Positions 18,662 to 26,205 of a DNA stretch of 64,000 nucleotides are shown piece after piece. Positions within the stretch are counted from its first letter, which is position 1, and each line of letters begins with the position of its first letter. The position numbers and the translations under genes were made by a program. Source of the stretch: Streptomyces rubrogriseus (GTDB lineage Bacteria > Actinomycetota > Actinomycetes > Streptomycetales > Streptomycetaceae); assembly GCF_027947575.1 (NCBI RefSeq), contig NZ_CP116256.1, forward strand, positions 3,224,001 to 3,288,000, in the 5' to 3' direction. Under the pieces are notes generated by a model, which saw only the letters and a list, made by a program, of their open reading frames with translations, had not been told where the DNA came from and searched no databases.

Positions 18662-18716
18662 CCCTGGTCCTTCCTCAGCTCGTGCCGTTCGGCTCGTGAA
18701 CCGTCGACATCGCATT

Positions 18717-18743
18717 GACCGGACAGTGACGAGCGCTGTGACA
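18717..18743 (-). promoter_or_regulatory. ECF41-like promoter (small coiled-coil gene)
   Basis: Minus strand TGTCACA, 15 bases, CGGTC then A: perfect match, about 56 bases upstream of the ATG. Confidence 0.7.
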
Positions 18744-19088
18744 GCCCTGGGCGAGGCCCGCGCGGCCGATGACGCAGGCTCTGCGGCACGCGACATGTGG
18801 GGCGTGCTGGTTCCTTCGGGAACCGGGTGTGTGAAAGGCCGCTACGGGTAGGAGGACCGCATGGCTTGCCCGTACGGCACAACACGCTGTATTCCCTGGA
18901 CGTAACGTCGGGCGGTGTGACCGTGTGAAGGTGTGTGGTGTTGTGTGGGGAGGGGAATTCCGCGCAGTGCGGGACATGGATGCCGCCGTCGTGGTGCCGC
19001 GGGTAACGTGGCGATGCACGCGATGCGGAGACCGCATGCAGGAGGACGAGTCGTCACAAGGACGGGTCGTTCAGAAGGAGGAGACGGT
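18744..19088. other. Intergenic region before sigma-like gene
   Basis: About 345 bases without a supported gene. It contains several GTGTGA/TGTGAC-like fragments but no TGTCACA with a -10 partner in the plus direction. A strong GGAGGAG ribosome site sits at its right end. Confidence 0.45.
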
Positions 19089-19973
19089 ATGGAGCCAGTG
19101 GTTGACACCATGCCGATCGGGGAGCTGCTCGACGAGCGGCGGCACCTGCTGGACGTCGCGCACTGGATGCTGGGCAGCGTCGCCGTCGCCGAGCACGTCA
19201 CCGACGAGGCGTACCGGGAGTGGTACGCGCTCTCCGAGCACCAGCGGGACCGCATAGGCGCGCCGCGGGCCTGGCTGACCCGTGTCGTGGGCAGCATCTC
19301 CCTGGCACGGCTGGCCCTGTCCGAAGGGGAGGGGGGTCTACCGGGCTCCGTGGACATGGGTGGCCGTGGAGCGTCCGATCCGGCTCTGGAGGACACTCTC
19401 GGCGCGCTGTGGGCCGGGGCGTTGGACGCGCTCACACCCGCCGAGCGAGCGGCTCTCGTACTCAACGACGCCTTCGGCAGCGCGGGCGCCGAACCCGTGA
19501 CCACCGCGGGACCGGCAGGCCGGGACCGGCCGGGACGGGCGGACATCGAACCGTTGGACAGAGCCCGGCACAGCCTCCGCGCCAGGGCCGCACGCCCCAC
19601 GCCACCGCACGTCGAGGACGAACTGGTCGACGCCGTGCGGCAGGCGTGCGCCGACGAGGACGCGGACCGTCTGGCCACCCTGCTGGACCCCGACGCCGTC
19701 GCGTTCTACGACGGCGGAGGCAAGGTCCGCACACTGACACGGCCCGTCGTCGGCGGCCCACGGGTCGCCCGGAGTCTCCTGACCCTGCTGGCCCGGCACC
19801 CGCGCACCACTGTGCACACCCGTCCCGTCAACGGGCGTACGGGTCTCGTCGCACGCTACGACGGCCAGGTCGCCGCCGTGGTCTGCCTCGACCTGGCCGG
19901 CACACGCGTCGTACAGATATGGGTGGTCCTCAATCCCGACAAGTTGCGCTCCTGGAACCGCCCTCGCGCCTGA
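19089..19973 (+). CDS. ECF41-like protein with degenerate region 4
   Basis: Protein of about 294 residues, paralogous to 14319-15221 along its whole length (GELLDERRHLLDVAHWMLG start; DGGGK at about 208-212; NPDKL near the end). The region 4 helix-turn-helix is not recognisable: after TPAERAALVLNDAFG the sequence becomes Gly/Pro/Ala-rich (about 130-155) instead of the expected two DNA-binding helices. Without region 4 it could not read a -35 box normally. It may act as a decoy, a ligand sensor or a competitor for RNA polymerase, or be decaying. The ATG follows an excellent GGAGGAG site, and the frame and the flanking motifs are intact, so I do not call it a pseudogene. Confidence 0.8.
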   Translation: MEPVVDTMPIGELLDERRHLLDVAHWMLGSVAVAEHVTDEAYREWYALSEHQRDRIGAPRAWLTRVVGSISLARLALSEGEGGLPGSVDMGGRGASDPALEDTLGALWAGALDALTPAERAALVLNDAFGSAGAEPVTTAGPAGRDRPGRADIEPLDRARHSLRARAARPTPPHVEDELVDAVRQACADEDADRLATLLDPDAVAFYDGGGKVRTLTRPVVGGPRVARSLLTLLARHPRTTVHTRPVNGRTGLVARYDGQVAAVVCLDLAGTRVVQIWVVLNPDKLRSWNRPRA

Positions 19974-20014
19974 CCCGCCCGTCCCGCGCCTCACACACCG
20001 CGTCCCTGGCCCGC

Positions 20015-20941
20015 TCAGACGCAGAGGGCGGACGCGGAACGGTGACGGGTGCGGGAGCCCAGGAAGGCGGCGATCTTGGCCGGGTTGAAGACCCACATCA
20101 CCTGGTGAATGCCACGGGACGTGGCCGCGACCGTCATGAAGGTGGCGGGCCGGCCGTCCCGGTGGATCAGGATGCCGCCGCGGCCGTTGGCCTCGACCGG
20201 TTCGGCCTCGACCGTCGGCCAGAACCGCGGGTGCGCGGTGGACAGGTTCGCCACGCGGGCACGCCCCAGGACGGGCACCCGCGCCGCTCCCCGGATTCCG
20301 TTGCCGTCGGACAGACTGACCGCGTCCGGGGTGAGCAGTGCCTCCAGGCCTGCGACGTCACCCTGCCGGGCGGCGGCGACGAACGTCTGGAGCAGCGTCC
20401 GGTGCTCGGCGGCGTCGACGCTGTCCCGCTGGTCTTCGGTGAGGTGTTTGCGGGCCCGGCTCACGATCTTGCGGACGTTGACGGGGCTGAGACCCAGGAT
20501 GCGCGCGATGTCGGGGTAGGCGTAGTCGAAGGCCTCCCGCAGGACGTAGGCGGCGCGCTCGGTCGGGGAGAGCCTCTGCAGCACCAGGAGCAGGGCGAGT
20601 TCCAGTGCCTCCGCCCGCTCGGCACCGACCTCGGGGTCGTTGCTGGTGTCGACGGGCTCCGGCAGCCACGGGCCGATGTAGGTCTCGCGGCGGACGCGGG
20701 CGGACTGGGCCACGTTGATGGCCAGCCGGGTGGTGGTGCTCGACAGGAACGCCACGGGGCTGATCACGAGGGTGCGGTCGGTGCGCTGCCAGCGCAGCCA
20801 CACCTCCTGGACGACGTCCTCGGCCTCCACCGCGCTGCCCAGCACGCGGTAGGCGATGCCGAAGAGGCGGGGCCGGAGTTCGACGAAGACGGAAACGGCC
20901 TCGCTCAGGTCGCCTTCCACGGGGGACGCCTCTGGGTGCAT
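20015..20941 (-). CDS. sigJ: SigJ-type ECF sigma factor, full length
   Basis: Sigma factor of about 308 residues. Region 2 is at about 18-85, YIGPWLPEP linker at about 88-96 and region 4 at about 120-168 with a clear helix-turn-helix (YPDIARILGLSPVNVRKIVSR). A C-terminal SnoaL-like domain (about 178-300) has DGNG at about 212-215 in place of DGGGK and NPAKI in place of NPDKL. In this group the C-terminal domain regulates the sigma activity directly, with no anti-sigma gene nearby, which agrees with the neighbourhood. It is very similar to the shortened copy at 2262-2981. The ATG gives MHPEASP, the same start as that copy. It converges on 19089-19973. No recurrent promoter element precedes it. 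The symbol is by family type only. Confidence 0.9.
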   Translation of the reverse strand: MHPEASPVEGDLSEAVSVFVELRPRLFGIAYRVLGSAVEAEDVVQEVWLRWQRTDRTLVISPVAFLSSTTTRLAINVAQSARVRRETYIGPWLPEPVDTSNDPEVGAERAEALELALLLVLQRLSPTERAAYVLREAFDYAYPDIARILGLSPVNVRKIVSRARKHLTEDQRDSVDAAEHRTLLQTFVAAARQGDVAGLEALLTPDAVSLSDGNGIRGAARVPVLGRARVANLSTAHPRFWPTVEAEPVEANGRGGILIHRDGRPATFMTVAATSRGIHQVMWVFNPAKIAAFLGSRTRHRSASALCV

Positions 20942-21192
20942 GATCCCGGGTCTCCGTTTCTCTGTTGCCGGTGTGTGCGGAGGCGGTCGGACGACTCTTC
21001 GTCGTGACCGCCGGAGCGCTGGCCCGGCGTACTGAGGGATCGGCAGGGCGCGGTGCTCACCTTCGCTCCGGACGACCGGCGGCGCCGACGTTTCGTTACA
21101 CCTTCGCGCGGGCTCTTTCTGCGGATCTTGCGGACCGGCGCACGGCCCTGCCCGGATGCGGTCTCGCCGCGCTGACACGCGGCACGGCGGGA
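20942..21192. other. Intergenic region between SigJ and WhiB genes
   Basis: Divergent intergenic stretch. I see no gene and no recurrent promoter on the SigJ side. The WhiB-side promoter begins at 21193. Confidence 0.45.
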
Positions 21193-21219
21193 TGTCACAT
21201 TCGCACCGACCGCCCGGTC
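21193..21219 (+). promoter_or_regulatory. ECF41-like promoter (whiB-like gene)
   Basis: Plus strand TGTCACA, 15 bases, CGGTC then T: perfect match, about 104 bases upstream of the WhiB ATG. Confidence 0.7.
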
Positions 21220-21322
21220 TTCCAGAGAAAGCGATGCTGTGCGACCTGAATTACTCCCGCAATACCTTTGTTCGACGAGCCACCCCCGAACCGGTACCCG
21301 TTTTTCATACAGGAGACAATTC

Positions 21323-21589
21323 ATGGACTGGCGTGTAAGGGGCCTCTGCTTGACCGAGGACCCCGATCTCTTCTTCCCGATCGGCGGTCTCAACAGTGGG
21401 CCGGCCGCGATACAGACGGATGAGGCGAAGGCGGTCTGCCGCCATTGCCCCGTCACCCGGCAGTGCCTGGCCTGGGCCGTCGATGTCGGGCCGGTCGAGG
21501 GGATCTGGGGAGGCACCACGGAAGGGGAGCGCCGCGCCCTGCGACGGCGCGCGGTGCGCGCGTCGCGTCCCACGGAGCGCGCCGCCTGA
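21323..21589 (+). CDS. WhiB-family Fe-S transcriptional regulator
   Basis: Wbl protein of 88 residues. It has the four iron-sulfur cysteines C9, C39, C42 and C48 (pattern C-X29-C-X2-C-X5-C) followed by GIWGG (about 60-64) and a basic C-terminal tail (GERRALRRRAVRASR) for DNA contact. Such proteins hold an O2- and NO-sensitive [4Fe-4S] cluster, usually bind the principal sigma factor and control development or stress genes. The ATG follows a textbook AGGAG. A perfect copy of the recurrent promoter is upstream, which would place this sensor within the regulon. It ends next to a strong inverted repeat facing the YceI gene. Confidence 0.93.
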   Translation: MDWRVRGLCLTEDPDLFFPIGGLNSGPAAIQTDEAKAVCRHCPVTRQCLAWAVDVGPVEGIWGGTTEGERRALRRRAVRASRPTERAA

Positions 21590-21617
21590 GCGGCCGGACG
21601 ACGCGCGGGCGTCGCCC

Positions 21618-21686
21618 GGACACCGATGCGGGCGGGCGGGGACGGTCCACAGCCGGGACCACCACCGCCCACCCGCATCGGTGTCC
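21618..21686. terminator. Bidirectional terminator, WhiB/YceI
   Basis: Inverted repeat with 22-base arms (21618-21639 and 21665-21686) and a single mismatch, lying between the convergent WhiB and YceI genes. It is GC-rich with no T-run, as is usual in Streptomyces. Confidence 0.8.
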
Positions 21687-21688
21687 CG

Positions 21689-22285
21689 TCAGGCCGCCGC
21701 CTCCTGCACTGTCCGTATGGCCGAGATGTCCAGGGTCAGCGTCACCTTGTCGCTGATGAGCACACCCCCCGTGTCGAGCGGTGTGTTCCAGGCCAGCCCC
21801 CAGTCCGAACGCCGCAGGGTGGCGGAGCCCGCGAAGCCGACTCGGTGGTTGCCGAAGGCGTCGTCACCGGCCCCGCCGAAGACGACGTCGATGTCCAGGG
21901 GCAGTTCGATGTCCTTGATGCGCAGGCTGCCCGCGAGGCGGAACTCGTCGTCGCCGAGCGGGACGATGCCGGTGGAGTGAAAGGTCATCAGGGGAAACGT
22001 CGCGGAGTCGAAGAAGTCTGGACCCGCGAGGTGGGCGTCGCGGTCCGCCGCGCCCGTGTCCAAGCTGTCGGTCTGGACGCTCACGTACGCCCTGGAACGG
22101 GACGGGGCGGAGCCGTCGAGCACGAGAAGACCTTCGAAGCGGTCGAACCGGCCGCGCACATTGGTGATCATGGCGTGCCGGACGGAGAAACCGATCGTGC
22201 TGTGGACCGGGTCGATGGTGTAGGCACCGGTCACGGCCGGGTGCGCACCGAGAGCCGGGGTGGTGGCGTTGTCGCGTTGAATCAT
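21689..22285 (-). CDS. YceI-family lipocalin-like protein
   Basis: Protein of about 198 residues of the YceI family: IDPVHSTIGFSVRHAMITNVRGRFDRFEG near residues 23-50, SVQTDSLDTGAADRDAHLAGPDFFD near 67-92 and the final DKVTLTLDISA. YceI proteins form a lipocalin-like barrel that binds an isoprenoid or amphiphile. No signal peptide is seen, so it is probably cytoplasmic, as are many actinobacterial members. The same frame stays open through the upstream NmrA-like gene, but that part is not coding. The ATG start lacks a strong ribosome site. It lies about 110 bases downstream of the NmrA-like gene and is probably in the same transcript. Confidence 0.9.
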   Translation of the reverse strand: MIQRDNATTPALGAHPAVTGAYTIDPVHSTIGFSVRHAMITNVRGRFDRFEGLLVLDGSAPSRSRAYVSVQTDSLDTGAADRDAHLAGPDFFDSATFPLMTFHSTGIVPLGDDEFRLAGSLRIKDIELPLDIDVVFGGAGDDAFGNHRVGFAGSATLRRSDWGLAWNTPLDTGGVLISDKVTLTLDISAIRTVQEAAA

Positions 22286-22395
22286 GAGGGAGGGTCGGCT
22301 TTCTGTGACGAGAGGGGCCTGCCGCGCCGCGGTGCGGACGACAGGCCCCCCTGTGGTGGGTGCGGACCCCTCGCGCGGGATCCGCACCCGACGAC

Positions 22396-23142
22396 TCAGC
22401 GCTGCTGCGCGAGCCAGTCGGCGAACCGGGTCTCGGCGATGTGCGCCTCCGGACCGGGGAGCAGCGTGGTCTCCTTCAGCTCCGCGCCGAAGTACCGGGC
22501 GTGCACGTCGGTCACGACCTGGCGCGGGTCCTTCTTGGCGGCCAGCCCCTTGCGGATCAGCTCGTCGAGCTGGAACTCCTCGGGGCCGGCGACCTCCACC
22601 ACACCGCCCACGGGGGTGCCGACCGCGGTACGGCCGACGGCGGCGGCCACGTCGTCGGAGAAGATGGGCCGGATCTTGACCGGGGCCAGCCGGACGGTGT
22701 CGCCGTCGGTCGCCGACTCGGCGATGCCCTTCATGAACTCGAAGAACTGCGTGGCGTGCACGATCGAGTACGGGATGCCCGAGTCCTTGATCAGGCCCTC
22801 CTGCACCTGCTTGGCGCGGAAGTAGCCGCTCTCCTGGAGCCGCTCCGTGCCGACCACGGAGAGCGCCACATGGTGGGTCACACCGGCGTTCGCCTCCGCC
22901 TTGAGCAGGTTGGTGGTGGAGGTGCGGAAGAACTCCATGACGGCGTCGTCCGCGAAGGAGGGCGAGTTGGAGACGTCGATCACGACGGAGGCGCCGGTCA
23001 GGACCTCGGCCAGGCCCTCGCCCGTGAGCGTGTTGACACCGGTGTTGGGAGCGGCCGGCACGGCCTCGTGACCGTGTTCGTTGAGCTTGGCGACCAGCTT
23101 GGAACCGATCAGTCCGGTACCGCCGATGACTACGACCTTCAT
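22396..23142 (-). CDS. NmrA-like NAD(P)-binding oxidoreductase (paralogue A)
   Basis: Atypical short-chain dehydrogenase/NmrA-like protein of 248 residues. The Rossmann motif GGTGLIGSK is near residues 7-15, HHVALSVVG replaces the usual active-site serine/tyrosine region and GYFRAKQVQE carries the conserved Lys (about 106-115). It probably binds NAD(P) and either reduces a quinone or carbonyl, or senses the cofactor. It is paralogous to 42260-43000 over its whole length. Epimerase/oxidoreductase genes of this kind are typical neighbours and targets of ECF41 sigma factors. The ATG follows AAAGGATATTC. A perfect TGTCACA-N15-CGGTC element is upstream, and YceI follows in the same direction. Confidence 0.9.
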   Translation of the reverse strand: MKVVVIGGTGLIGSKLVAKLNEHGHEAVPAAPNTGVNTLTGEGLAEVLTGASVVIDVSNSPSFADDAVMEFFRTSTTNLLKAEANAGVTHHVALSVVGTERLQESGYFRAKQVQEGLIKDSGIPYSIVHATQFFEFMKGIAESATDGDTVRLAPVKIRPIFSDDVAAAVGRTAVGTPVGGVVEVAGPEEFQLDELIRKGLAAKKDPRQVVTDVHARYFGAELKETTLLPGPEAHIAETRFADWLAQQR

Positions 23143-23186
23143 GTGAATATCCTTTCGAGATGTGCGGTGTCGTCTGCACCAGACAA

Positions 23187-23213
23187 GACCGAATGCTCAC
23201 TCGCTCTGTGACA
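23187..23213 (-). promoter_or_regulatory. ECF41-like promoter (NmrA-YceI operon)
   Basis: Minus strand TGTCACA, 15 bases, CGGTC then T: perfect match, about 45 bases upstream of the NmrA-like ATG. Confidence 0.72.
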
Positions 23214-23263
23214 AGGCGAACGGCCTTTTCGGTGTTCTGGCTTTTCCGATGATCGGGAGACTG

Positions 23264-24994
23264 TTACTCGACGAGCTTTCCCTCGGTGGACACGTCCGCC
23301 ATAAGAGAAGCGATCTCGGCCGGGACGTCGGGAATGTGCTCGTGGGTGATTCCGGTCGTCGGCGACCAGACCAGGTTGACGCGGAAGGCGGGGTCCATGT
23401 CGGGGAAGTCGCTGCGGTTGTGGCAACCACGGGTCTCCCGGCGCTCCAGTGCCGCTTCGAGGGTGGCGCGGGCCGCCAGGGCGGCCGACTTGAGGTCGAA
23501 GGCATGGGCGAGGTCCTGGAAACCGGCGATGTCGGGATGGACGCCGACGTTCTGCATGCGCTTCTCGATGGCGTCCAGCTCCGCCAGTCCGGTGCGCAGG
23601 CCCTCTTCGTCCCGGACCACGCCGGCGTGCTCGGTCATCGTGTTGCGGATCGCGCGCTGGAGCGCCCGGACGTTCTCGGGGCCGTCCGCGGCCAGCAGCT
23701 CGTCGACCTCGGCGCGCGCCTCGGCCACGGCGGTCGCGGAACGGGGCTGCGCGGTGAGGGACGCCGAGTAGGCCGCCGCGGCCCGGCCGGTGATACGGCC
23801 GTAGACGAGGAGTTCGATCAGGCTGTTGCCGCCGAGGCGGTTGGCGCCGTGCAGACCGCTGGCGGCCTCACCGATGGCGTACAGACCGCGGACGTCGGTG
23901 CTGTGGTCCTCGGGACGGACCCAGACGCCGCCCATCGAGTAGTGGGCCGTCGGGGCCACCTCGATGGGTTCACGGGTGATGTCGAGCATCTGCAGGTCGA
24001 GGAGCGTCTGGTAGACCCGGGGCAGCCGGTTCATGATCGTCTGGCGGGGCAGGTGGGAGACGTCGAGCCAGACCCCGCCGTTCGCGGTGCCCCGGCCCTC
24101 CTTGATCTCGGTGTACGAGGCGAGGGCCACCCGGTCGCGCGTGGACAGTTCCATGCGCTCGGGGTCGTAGCGGTTCATGTACCGCTCGCCGAGGGCGTTG
24201 CGCAGGATGCCGCCCTCACCGCGGGCGGCCTCGCTGACCAGGGTGCCCGCGGCGTTCTCCGGTTCGATGATGCCGGACGGGTGGAACTGCACCAGCTCGG
24301 GGTCGCGCAGCCGGGCCCCGGCCTCGACGGCAAGGCGGAAGGAGTCGCCGGTGTTCTCGTCCCGGCGCGACGAGGTGCGGCGCCAGATGCGCGTGTGCCC
24401 GCCGGCCGCGAGGATCACGGCGTCCGCGTGGACGAGGTGGCGGGTGCCGTTGGTCAGGTCGAAGCCGTAGGCCCCGAAGACGGCACCGTCGTGGACCAGC
24501 AGGCGCGTGATGTAGACGCTGTCGAGTACCGGGATGTCCAACTGGACCGCGCGCCGGATCAGGGTGCGCTGGATCTCCAGGCCGGTGTAGTCGCCGGCGA
24601 AGGCGGTACGGCGGAACTTGTGGGCACCGAAGAAGCGCTGCGAGATACGGCCGTCCCCTTCGCGGGCGAAGGCCATGCCGTACCGCTCCAGGTCGTCGAT
24701 GCCCAGGGCCGCGCCCTGGGTGACGATCTCCGCCGTACGGGGGTCGCCGAGCAGATAGCTCTCCTTGAGGGTGTCCGCGGCGTGCTGCTGCCAGGAGTCC
24801 TCGGGGTCCATCGTGGCCAGGGCCGCGTTGATGCCACCGGCCGCCAGGGACGTGTGGGTGTCCTCCTTGGGACGCTTGCCGACGGCGATGACGTCGACGC
24901 CGGCCTCGGCCAGCTCGATCGCCGCCCGCAGGCCGGAACCGCCGGTACCGATCACCAGCACAGTGGTGGAAAGACGTTGTTCGGTGAGAGGCAC
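23264..24994 (-). CDS. Fumarate reductase/succinate dehydrogenase-type flavoprotein (orphan)
   Basis: FAD-dependent oxidoreductase of 576 residues, SdhA/FrdA class. The FAD motif IGTGGSGLRAA is near residues 15-25. THTSLAAGG (about 46-54) carries the His used for covalent FAD attachment in SdhA/FrdA and lacking in L-aspartate oxidases. RGEGGILRN (about 268-276) and a late HNRSDFPDMD complete the active-site signature. No SdhB, SdhC or SdhD gene is adjacent, so the partner must be elsewhere or different. The divergent 7Fe ferredoxin gene is an obvious candidate electron partner. GTG start with GGGAG upstream. A promoter element overlaps the divergent region (25030-25056). Confidence 0.9.
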   Translation of the reverse strand: MPLTEQRLSTTVLVIGTGGSGLRAAIELAEAGVDVIAVGKRPKEDTHTSLAAGGINAALATMDPEDSWQQHAADTLKESYLLGDPRTAEIVTQGAALGIDDLERYGMAFAREGDGRISQRFFGAHKFRRTAFAGDYTGLEIQRTLIRRAVQLDIPVLDSVYITRLLVHDGAVFGAYGFDLTNGTRHLVHADAVILAAGGHTRIWRRTSSRRDENTGDSFRLAVEAGARLRDPELVQFHPSGIIEPENAAGTLVSEAARGEGGILRNALGERYMNRYDPERMELSTRDRVALASYTEIKEGRGTANGGVWLDVSHLPRQTIMNRLPRVYQTLLDLQMLDITREPIEVAPTAHYSMGGVWVRPEDHSTDVRGLYAIGEAASGLHGANRLGGNSLIELLVYGRITGRAAAAYSASLTAQPRSATAVAEARAEVDELLAADGPENVRALQRAIRNTMTEHAGVVRDEEGLRTGLAELDAIEKRMQNVGVHPDIAGFQDLAHAFDLKSAALAARATLEAALERRETRGCHNRSDFPDMDPAFRVNLVWSPTTGITHEHIPDVPAEIASLMADVSTEGKLVE

Positions 24995-25029
24995 GCTTGC
25001 TCCCGTCGCTCTGGGTGGTCACTGACTAG

Positions 25030-25056
25030 GACCACGTCGGGCGGCGGTTTGTGACA
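25030..25056 (-). promoter_or_regulatory. ECF41-like promoter (flavoprotein gene)
   Basis: Minus strand TGTCACA, 15 bases, TGGTC: perfect heptamer, one mismatch in the -10 part. It lies about 36 bases upstream of the GTG start and 15 bases from the divergent copy at 25072-25098. Confidence 0.65.
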
Positions 25057-25071
25057 TCGGCAGCGCGCGCG

Positions 25072-25098
25072 TGTCACAACATTCCGGGGTCCCCGGTC
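25072..25098 (+). promoter_or_regulatory. ECF41-like promoter (ferredoxin gene)
   Basis: Plus strand TGTCACA, 15 bases, CGGTC then A: perfect match, about 70 bases upstream of the ferredoxin ATG, back to back with the flavoprotein promoter. Confidence 0.72.
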
Positions 25099-25168
25099 AT
25101 CTGGACGAACCCGACGACCGTGCGACAAGGCGCCGGGCGATGTCCGACGGCCGAAGAGGAGAGGACGG

Positions 25169-25558
25169 ATGACGTACGTCATCGCACAGCCCTGCGTCGA
25201 CATCAAGGACCGGGCGTGTGTCACCGAATGCCCCGTGGACTGCATCCACGAGGGCGCGCGCACGCTCTACATCAACCCGGCCGAGTGCGTCGACTGCCAT
25301 GCGTGCGAGCCCGTCTGCCCCGTGGAGGCGATCTTCCACGAGGACGATCTGCCACGGCACTGGGCGCACTACCTCGCCGTCAACGCGGAGTACTTCGACG
25401 AGGCGGCCGCCCCGGCGCGCGCACGGCGTGACGCGGCCGGCGATCACCCGGTGGTCGAGGCACTGCCCCCGCAGAGCGGGCCGCACAAGAAGGAGATCTC
25501 CTTCTTCACCGCACGCAAGGAGGAGGCGGCCGACGCGGATCTGTGGTTCCCCTCCTGA
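25169..25558 (+). CDS. fdxA: 7Fe-type ferredoxin
   Basis: Ferredoxin of 129 residues. Cysteines C9, C17, C21 and C25 and then C40, C43, C46 and C50 have the spacing of FdxA-type [3Fe-4S]/[4Fe-4S] ferredoxins (CVDIKDRACVTECPVDC ... ECVDCHACEPVCPVEAI). A C-terminal extension of about 75 residues ends in KKEISFFTARKEE...LWFPS; the usual protein is about 107 residues. It is a soluble one-electron carrier. The ATG follows AGAGGAGAGGACGG. It is divergent from the flavoprotein gene with paired promoter elements, suggesting joint expression. The partner could be that flavoprotein or the ferredoxin-reductase-like protein at 31325-32587. Confidence 0.92.
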   Translation: MTYVIAQPCVDIKDRACVTECPVDCIHEGARTLYINPAECVDCHACEPVCPVEAIFHEDDLPRHWAHYLAVNAEYFDEAAAPARARRDAAGDHPVVEALPPQSGPHKKEISFFTARKEEAADADLWFPS

Positions 25559-25585
25559 ACGGCCGCCGCCACCGAGCGTGCCCGG

Positions 25586-26083
25586 TCAGGAGGCGAGGGT
25601 GATCGTGGTGGGTGTTCCACTCCACGCCATGCGCGCGTAGGGGCACAACGCGTCGGCCTTCCGGATCAACTCGTCGGCCGTCGCGGGATCGACGCCGGGC
25701 CACCGCACCACCAGGTCGACGCGGAGCAGATAACCGCCGTCCTCCGGGGCCCGGCCGAAGGCGACGGTCGCCACGACGGAGATCGTCGCGGGGTCCAGCG
25801 CCTCCTGCCGGGCCAGCAGGCTGAGCGCGCCGTGGAAGCAGGCGGCGAAACCGGCCGCGAAGAGCTGCTCGGGGTTGGTCCCCCGGCCGTCACCGCCCAG
25901 CTCGGCCGGCATCCGCAGGTCGAGGTCCAGGGCCCCGTCGGACGAGCGTGCGTGGCCGGAGGCCCGCCCGTGCGAGGCCGTGCCACCGTGGACGGTCACC
26001 GCGGTGGTGTAGATGGGCGAGAACTCCTCCCCGTCGAAATCCTTCTCGGTCGACAGGGTGGGCAACTTGATCCGCTCGGTCAC
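25586..26083 (-). CDS. ohr: Organic hydroperoxide resistance protein (Ohr/OsmC)
   Basis: Peroxidase of about 165 residues, Ohr branch of the OsmC family. The two redox cysteines are visible in FAACFHGALSLLA and ADALCPYARMA. The N-terminal YTTAVTVHGGTASHGRASGHARSSDG strand pair is typical. It reduces organic hydroperoxides using lipoyl-protein or dithiol electrons; the E2 lipoyl protein encoded at 38174-39346 could be such a donor. GTG start with GGAG upstream; the frame stays open far beyond, but that part is the shadow of the sigma gene. A promoter element with one heptamer mismatch is 60-86 bases upstream. Confidence 0.92.
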   Translation of the reverse strand: MTERIKLPTLSTEKDFDGEEFSPIYTTAVTVHGGTASHGRASGHARSSDGALDLDLRMPAELGGDGRGTNPEQLFAAGFAACFHGALSLLARQEALDPATISVVATVAFGRAPEDGGYLLRVDLVVRWPGVDPATADELIRKADALCPYARMAWSGTPTTITLAS

Positions 26084-26142
26084 GGCATGGCTCCGGTGTC
26101 GTCGTGGTACGCGGCCCCGGCAGACGTCCGGGACGACTGGAT

Positions 26143-26169
26143 GACCGACGAGCGACCGTTGTTGTGACT
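26143..26169 (-). promoter_or_regulatory. ECF41-like promoter (ohr)
   Basis: Minus strand AGTCACA, 15 bases, CGGTC then A: one mismatch in the heptamer, perfect -10 part, about 60 bases upstream of the Ohr GTG. Confidence 0.55.
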
Positions 26170-26205
26170 CCTGCCCCGTCGGCGGCCGAGGACCCGCACC
26201 GCAGG

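Noticed and set aside
19220..21007. Long plus-strand frame across the SigJ gene
   Set aside because: Shadow of the minus-strand SigJ gene and of the adjacent sigma-like gene; no family features.
22286..23200. N-terminal extension of the YceI frame through the NmrA-like gene
   Set aside because: Only the last 198 residues look like YceI; the rest is an out-of-frame reading of the NmrA-like gene.
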